From: Aidingimonas halophila
Lineage (GTDB): Bacteria; Pseudomonadota; Gammaproteobacteria; Pseudomonadales; Halomonadaceae
Direction: 5' to 3'
DNA: 64,000 nt
NCBI RefSeq assembly: GCF_900106955.1
Contig: NZ_FNNI01000003.1
Location: forward strand, 62,001-126,000
Below are positions 60,580 to 64,000 of this stretch, one piece after another. Position numbers and translations under genes: made by a program. The notes under the pieces were generated by a model, which had not been told where the DNA came from, did not search any database, and saw only the letters and a list, made by a program, of their open reading frames with translations. Each line of letters opens with the position of its first letter. Within the stretch, counting starts at the first letter, position 1.

Positions 60580-61152
60580 ATGATCTTTGCCACTCTGGGC
60601 CCATCAGGCAGTAACCATGAACTGGTGTTGCAACGTTACCTGCATGTCCGACAACCACCGGACGCCGACATTCGCTTGTTCGAGGATTTCGACGATGCCT
60701 TTCAGGCATTGACCGAACACCGCGTGGATTTCGTGCTGCAGGTATCGGCCCACCCCAGTCACTCCGACTGTGTGGGCAAGTACATGAATCGTGCCCATAT
60801 CGTCGACACCTTTATCGCGGCCAGCAAGCCACTGGCTCTCTTGTGCCGCCGCGAGATCGCTCGGCCGACAACGTTGGGCCTGCAACCCGCCACTCGCCAT
60901 TACACCGACCTGTCCGGCTGGACGACGCAGATCGAAGAGCCTTCCATCGTTCGGGTCGCCGAGGGGCTGCTGGAAGGACGCTACGATGCGGGTATCACCG
61001 CGGAGGAGTTCGCTAGACAGCATCCGGGACGATTCTATATGCAGCAGCGTCTTGGTGCTGCTCGTGATGCCTGGATACTGTTCAGTCATCGACCTCTCGA
61101 CGAGACATGGATCCTGTGGCCCGAGGCGCCCGTCACACGCTTGTTCAGATGA
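60580..61152 (+). CDS. Prephenate-dehydratase-domain-like protein (periplasmic-binding-like fold)
   Basis: 190 residues. MIFATLGPSGSNHELVLQRYL resembles the start of prephenate dehydratase (LGPxGT) and DDAFQALTEHRVDFVLQVS its next core strand; C-terminal GITAEEFARQHPGRFYMQQRL. The catalytic Thr-Arg-Phe of true dehydratases is not evident and the ACT domain is missing, so a binding or BacA-like isomerising/decarboxylating role is possible. AAAGGGGA sits 5 nt before the ATG. It is convergent with the TRAP permease gene (5 bp gap). Function uncertain. Confidence 0.7.
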   Translation: MIFATLGPSGSNHELVLQRYLHVRQPPDADIRLFEDFDDAFQALTEHRVDFVLQVSAHPSHSDCVGKYMNRAHIVDTFIAASKPLALLCRREIARPTTLGLQPATRHYTDLSGWTTQIEEPSIVRVAEGLLEGRYDAGITAEEFARQHPGRFYMQQRLGAARDAWILFSHRPLDETWILWPEAPVTRLFR

Positions 61153-61157
61153 CGCGC

Positions 61158-62942
61158 CTATATCAGGAAAATGACGGCCGCCCCCGCGAGGATCAAGGCC
61201 AGCCGCAACCAGACAGGCCGACGGGCAATCACACCGTAGCTGATACCAACCAGCCCTATGCCGATCTTGCCCGTGTCAATCAGCGCAGCGGGCAGATCCT
61301 CTGCAAGAGCGATGACACCGGTATTGGCCACCATCGCCAAAGGAATCAGGTAGAGTCCGATTCCCAGTGCCATGGCGCGCAATGCGACTTTCAGCCAGTT
61401 TTCTCCGACCATGCCGGCCGCGATGAACACACCCCCACAAACAGGGGGCGTGATGGTCGATAGCAACGCAAACCAGAAGACGAAAAGGTGTGCCAGCAAC
61501 GGCGCCAGGCCAAGCTCCGTCAGTGCCGGACCAGCCACGGAAACGCAGATCACATAAGCCGCCGTGGTCGGCACTTCCATGCCGAGAATCAAGCAGGCAA
61601 TGGCGGTCAATAATAGTGCCGGCCATAGCGCCTCCTGGGAGAGAGACAGGATCGCTGAAGTCACCTTCACCCCCAGTCCTGTCATCGACAGCACGCCGAT
61701 GACCAGCGAGGCACAAATGATGATGGATGCAATCACCGACACCTGTCGCCCGGCCGTTACCGCCGCCTCAGCCAGCCGATGACCAAAATCCCGCCCTGAA
61801 ACTTGTAGCCGCACATTGAACAGCAACAGAGCCAGTCCGGCGAAGATAGCGATGCTGGCCGCAAACTGGGGCGTATTGCCACCATGGAAGATACGCTCCA
61901 GCAGAATGGCGAAAGGTACGGCAAAGAACAGCGACGTGATCAGGACCTCACGGGGGGCCGGGGCATCATCGGCAGCGATGGGGCGCAAGTCATGGCGGGT
62001 AGCGAATGCATTGATGCCCACCCAGACCGTCGTGAAATAAAGCAAGGCCGGCAGTACCGCCGCCGCCATGATCTGGACATAGGGCGTACCGGTCAACTCG
62101 ACCATGACGAAGGCACCGGCTCCCATGAGCGGTGGCATGATCTGACCACCTGACGAAGCCACGGCCTCTACTGCGCCGGCCAGCGAACGTGGATAACCCA
62201 GCCGCACCATCGAGGGAATGGTGATCGATCCCGTCGAGGCCACATTGGCCGAGGCCGACCCGGAAATCGACCCCATCAGGGCCGAGGAAATGACCGAGAC
62301 CTTGGCGGCTCCCCCCGTCAGGCGACCGGCGAAGGCACTGGCCATGTTCATGAAGCCCTGCCCGGCTTCACCGGCGTTGAGGACGGCGCCAAAAATCACG
62401 AAGATGGCGACCACACCGACGCTGACGCCCGTCAGCTCTCCCCAGAGCCCGCCTTCCGCAATGGTCAATGTCCCCACCAGGCTCGCTGTCGGCATGCCCT
62501 GATGGCCGAATTCGCCCGGCACATGACTGCCAAGAAAAGCATATGCCAGAGCACATAACGCCACCAGCGGCAGCGGCCATCCGATAGCTCGACGCGCCGT
62601 TTCCAACGCCAGCAGAATCAGGAATCCACCAATGGTCATCTGCCATGCGTTATCGATGAAGCCGTACTGACTGGCCAGAGCGGCCTCATTGAGAACGATA
62701 TAACCACAGGCCGCCACACCCAGCAGGGTGAGTAACCAGCCACTCCAGCGCTGCCAGCGCGTCCTGGCCATGAACACCAGAATCCATGGCAGTGCCAGGG
62801 CCATGTGCATAGGCCGGCTGATCAACGCCGGGGCCAGTCCGTAGAAAATCAGCCCTAGATGAAACAGGACCGAGATCGCACCGAGCGCTACCCACCCCGG
62901 GTGAAGCTGGCGGGACAGCATGTCAGAACCGTGCTCGCTCAA
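61158..62942 (-). CDS. TRAP transporter fused 4TM/12TM permease
   Basis: 594 residues, about 16-17 membrane helices: a DctQ-like part (1-190) fused to a DctM domain (about 190-590; FVIFGAVLNAGEAGQGFMNMASAFAGRLTGG, SGSASANVASTGSITIPSMVRLGYPRSLAGAVEAVASSGGQIMPPLMG, GMEVPTTAAYVICVSVAGPAL). This fused form goes with TAXI-type binding proteins. Its ATG overlaps the TAXI gene stop by 4 bp. Confidence 0.93.
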   Translation of the reverse strand: MSEHGSDMLSRQLHPGWVALGAISVLFHLGLIFYGLAPALISRPMHMALALPWILVFMARTRWQRWSGWLLTLLGVAACGYIVLNEAALASQYGFIDNAWQMTIGGFLILLALETARRAIGWPLPLVALCALAYAFLGSHVPGEFGHQGMPTASLVGTLTIAEGGLWGELTGVSVGVVAIFVIFGAVLNAGEAGQGFMNMASAFAGRLTGGAAKVSVISSALMGSISGSASANVASTGSITIPSMVRLGYPRSLAGAVEAVASSGGQIMPPLMGAGAFVMVELTGTPYVQIMAAAVLPALLYFTTVWVGINAFATRHDLRPIAADDAPAPREVLITSLFFAVPFAILLERIFHGGNTPQFAASIAIFAGLALLLFNVRLQVSGRDFGHRLAEAAVTAGRQVSVIASIIICASLVIGVLSMTGLGVKVTSAILSLSQEALWPALLLTAIACLILGMEVPTTAAYVICVSVAGPALTELGLAPLLAHLFVFWFALLSTITPPVCGGVFIAAGMVGENWLKVALRAMALGIGLYLIPLAMVANTGVIALAEDLPAALIDTGKIGIGLVGISYGVIARRPVWLRLALILAGAAVIFLI

Positions 62943-63919
62943 CGCAGTGACTCGGGCACGTCGATACCGGCCTCCTCATAGTAGCGCAAGGCACCGGGAT
63001 GCAGCTCTCCCGCCATGCTCTCGAGCATCTCGGGATCGATGACCTCCCACCAGGATGACTCCTCGGCCATGGCATCACGCCGCTCCCAGAAGGTCCTGGT
63101 GATCGCATAAGCGGTATCGTCATCCATCCGGGTCGTGGTGTAGGCAATGACCGGCAAGGATGTCGTCTCGACATCCGCCTCCACGCCCGCATAGGTATCG
63201 GCGGGAATGGTCTGAGGCGTTGCACCGGTTGACTCGATCTGCTCCTCCGTCAATGACACCAGGCTGATCGGCATACTGGACGCCGTTTCGATCACGTTGG
63301 GAGTCGGGAAGGAACTGGCCGTGACGAAGCCATCGATCTGGCCATTCTTCAGGGCATCGGGGCCACTACCGATTTCCGCATCAGCGATCTCGATATCCCC
63401 CGCCAGATCGAACAGCTCGATGTAGCGTTCGGCCTCGCGGGCCCCGAAGGTTCCCCGGCCAATCAGAATTTCCTGCCCTGCCAGGTCCTCCATCGCGATC
63501 ACTCCGTCATCATCATCGCCATCCTCATTCGCCACGACCCAGTGCATGGTGATGGACGGAATCGGGAACAGACCGCGGATTTCCTGGAAATTGGGGCTCG
63601 GGCGTTCAGCGAAATCACCTTCACCCGCCAATGCCTGCTCGACCAGCCCGGGCGGGGTAGTGAATACATAGTTGCCCGTACGGGCCGCCACTTCCATCAC
63701 GTTCTGTACCGACCCCTGGCTCTCTTCCAATGTCAGAACGATCTCGTCGTCGGTGCCCGATTTGATCGCCTCGGACAACTCGACACCCATCTGGTAGTAC
63801 GCCGTTCCCGAGGCGGCAGACTTGTAGGTCACACGTGTCTCGGCCTGAGCAGACATGGCGTGAATCCCCAACCAGGAAGAGACAAACAGCAAGGTTGCAA
63901 GGCGGACGGAATGAGGCAT
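62939..63919 (-). CDS. TAXI-family TRAP solute receptor
   Basis: 326 residues with signal peptide (MPHSVRLATLLFVSSWLGIHAMSAQA). TAXI features: SAASGTAYYQMGVELSEAI, GSVQNVMEVAARTGNYVFTTPP, ILIGRGTFGAREAERYIEL and EIGSGPDALKNGQIDGFVTASSFPTPNVIE. It delivers an unknown acid (often glutamate, 2-oxoglutarate or similar) to the fused permease. ATG 63919 has AGGA 5 nt upstream; an in-frame GTG at 63943 would spoil the signal peptide. The remaining bases to 64000 are upstream sequence without a gene. Confidence 0.92.
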   Translation of the reverse strand: MPHSVRLATLLFVSSWLGIHAMSAQAETRVTYKSAASGTAYYQMGVELSEAIKSGTDDEIVLTLEESQGSVQNVMEVAARTGNYVFTTPPGLVEQALAGEGDFAERPSPNFQEIRGLFPIPSITMHWVVANEDGDDDDGVIAMEDLAGQEILIGRGTFGAREAERYIELFDLAGDIEIADAEIGSGPDALKNGQIDGFVTASSFPTPNVIETASSMPISLVSLTEEQIESTGATPQTIPADTYAGVEADVETTSLPVIAYTTTRMDDDTAYAITRTFWERRDAMAEESSWWEVIDPEMLESMAGELHPGALRYYEEAGIDVPESLR

Positions 63920-64000
63920 GAGCTTCCTCTTTATTCTATTCACTGAAGATGATGAAGTGGCGATATAGTAGACGTTTGCAAATGGTATTGAGAACCCCGA

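Noticed and set aside
1-64000. CRISPR arrays
   Set aside because: No regularly spaced repeat-spacer array and no cas gene seen in the window.

Overview
The window reads as a high-GC gammaproteobacterial chromosome, most probably a Halomonas-like halophile (Halomonadaceae). This rests on gene content, the acidic secreted proteins and many solute-uptake systems (TRAP, TAXI-TRAP, TTT, ABC). It is recall of family composition, not a database result. One stretch (about 23.45-28.7 kb) is clearly AT-rich and foreign to its surroundings.

Layout. 1-3.9 kb: two-partner secretion operon on the minus strand (tpsB, then a tpsA exoprotein running off the left edge). 4.2-7.2 kb: two nitrate/nitrite transporters of the NarK2 and NarK1 types. 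7.4-12.0 kb: a complete cyanophycin operon (cyanophycinase, cyanophycin synthetase, isoaspartyl dipeptidase) with overlapping genes. 12.1-18.1 kb: a nitric-oxide and anaerobiosis block: SirB2-like protein, nnrS and hmp read leftwards from a recognisable sigma-54 promoter, two NorR-type sites, divergent norR, then hemN. 18.3-20.4 kb: LysE exporter, an IclR regulator and a divergent cupin gene with repeated operator-like sites.

20.4-30.3 kb: a tctC gene split by a 9,059-bp unit. The unit is bounded by 96-bp direct repeats of a group II intron 5' end. It carries a truncated intron reverse transcriptase, a truncated IS30 transposase, the two separated halves of an IS3-type element, and a compact AT-rich six-gene operon (TauD-like dioxygenase, alkaline-phosphatase-superfamily hydrolase, PP2C-like phosphatase, Nudix hydrolase, MFS transporter, cytidylyltransferase-like protein). 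The IS3 halves sit in circularly permuted order, which suggests the unit entered as a circle by one crossover in the intron sequence. The six-gene operon is the best candidate for an undescribed system; I cannot name its product.

30.3-41.3 kb: remainder of the tripartite tricarboxylate transporter (tctB, tctA) and two SDRs, then a convergent operon under a divergent LysR regulator (SsuABC-type ABC importer, creatininase, two SDRs, arginase-family ureohydrolase), which looks like guanidino or cyclic-amide catabolism. 41.4-44.1 kb: HPP membrane protein, an arylamine N-acetyltransferase flanked by an 88-bp direct repeat, and an exported chorismate mutase. 44.1-56 kb: a long minus-strand catabolic operon (TRAP transporter, enoyl-CoA hydratase, CoA transferase, glyoxylate-type aminotransferase, FAD/Fe-S 2-hydroxyacid dehydrogenase, threonine aldolase) with an HbpS/GlcG protein and a GntR regulator; a TTGAATTCA motif recurs at three of its promoters. 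56.3-60.4 kb: EamA transporter, a FecBCD-type iron importer and tRNA-Arg(CCG). 60.6-64 kb: a prephenate-dehydratase-like protein and a TAXI-type TRAP transporter.
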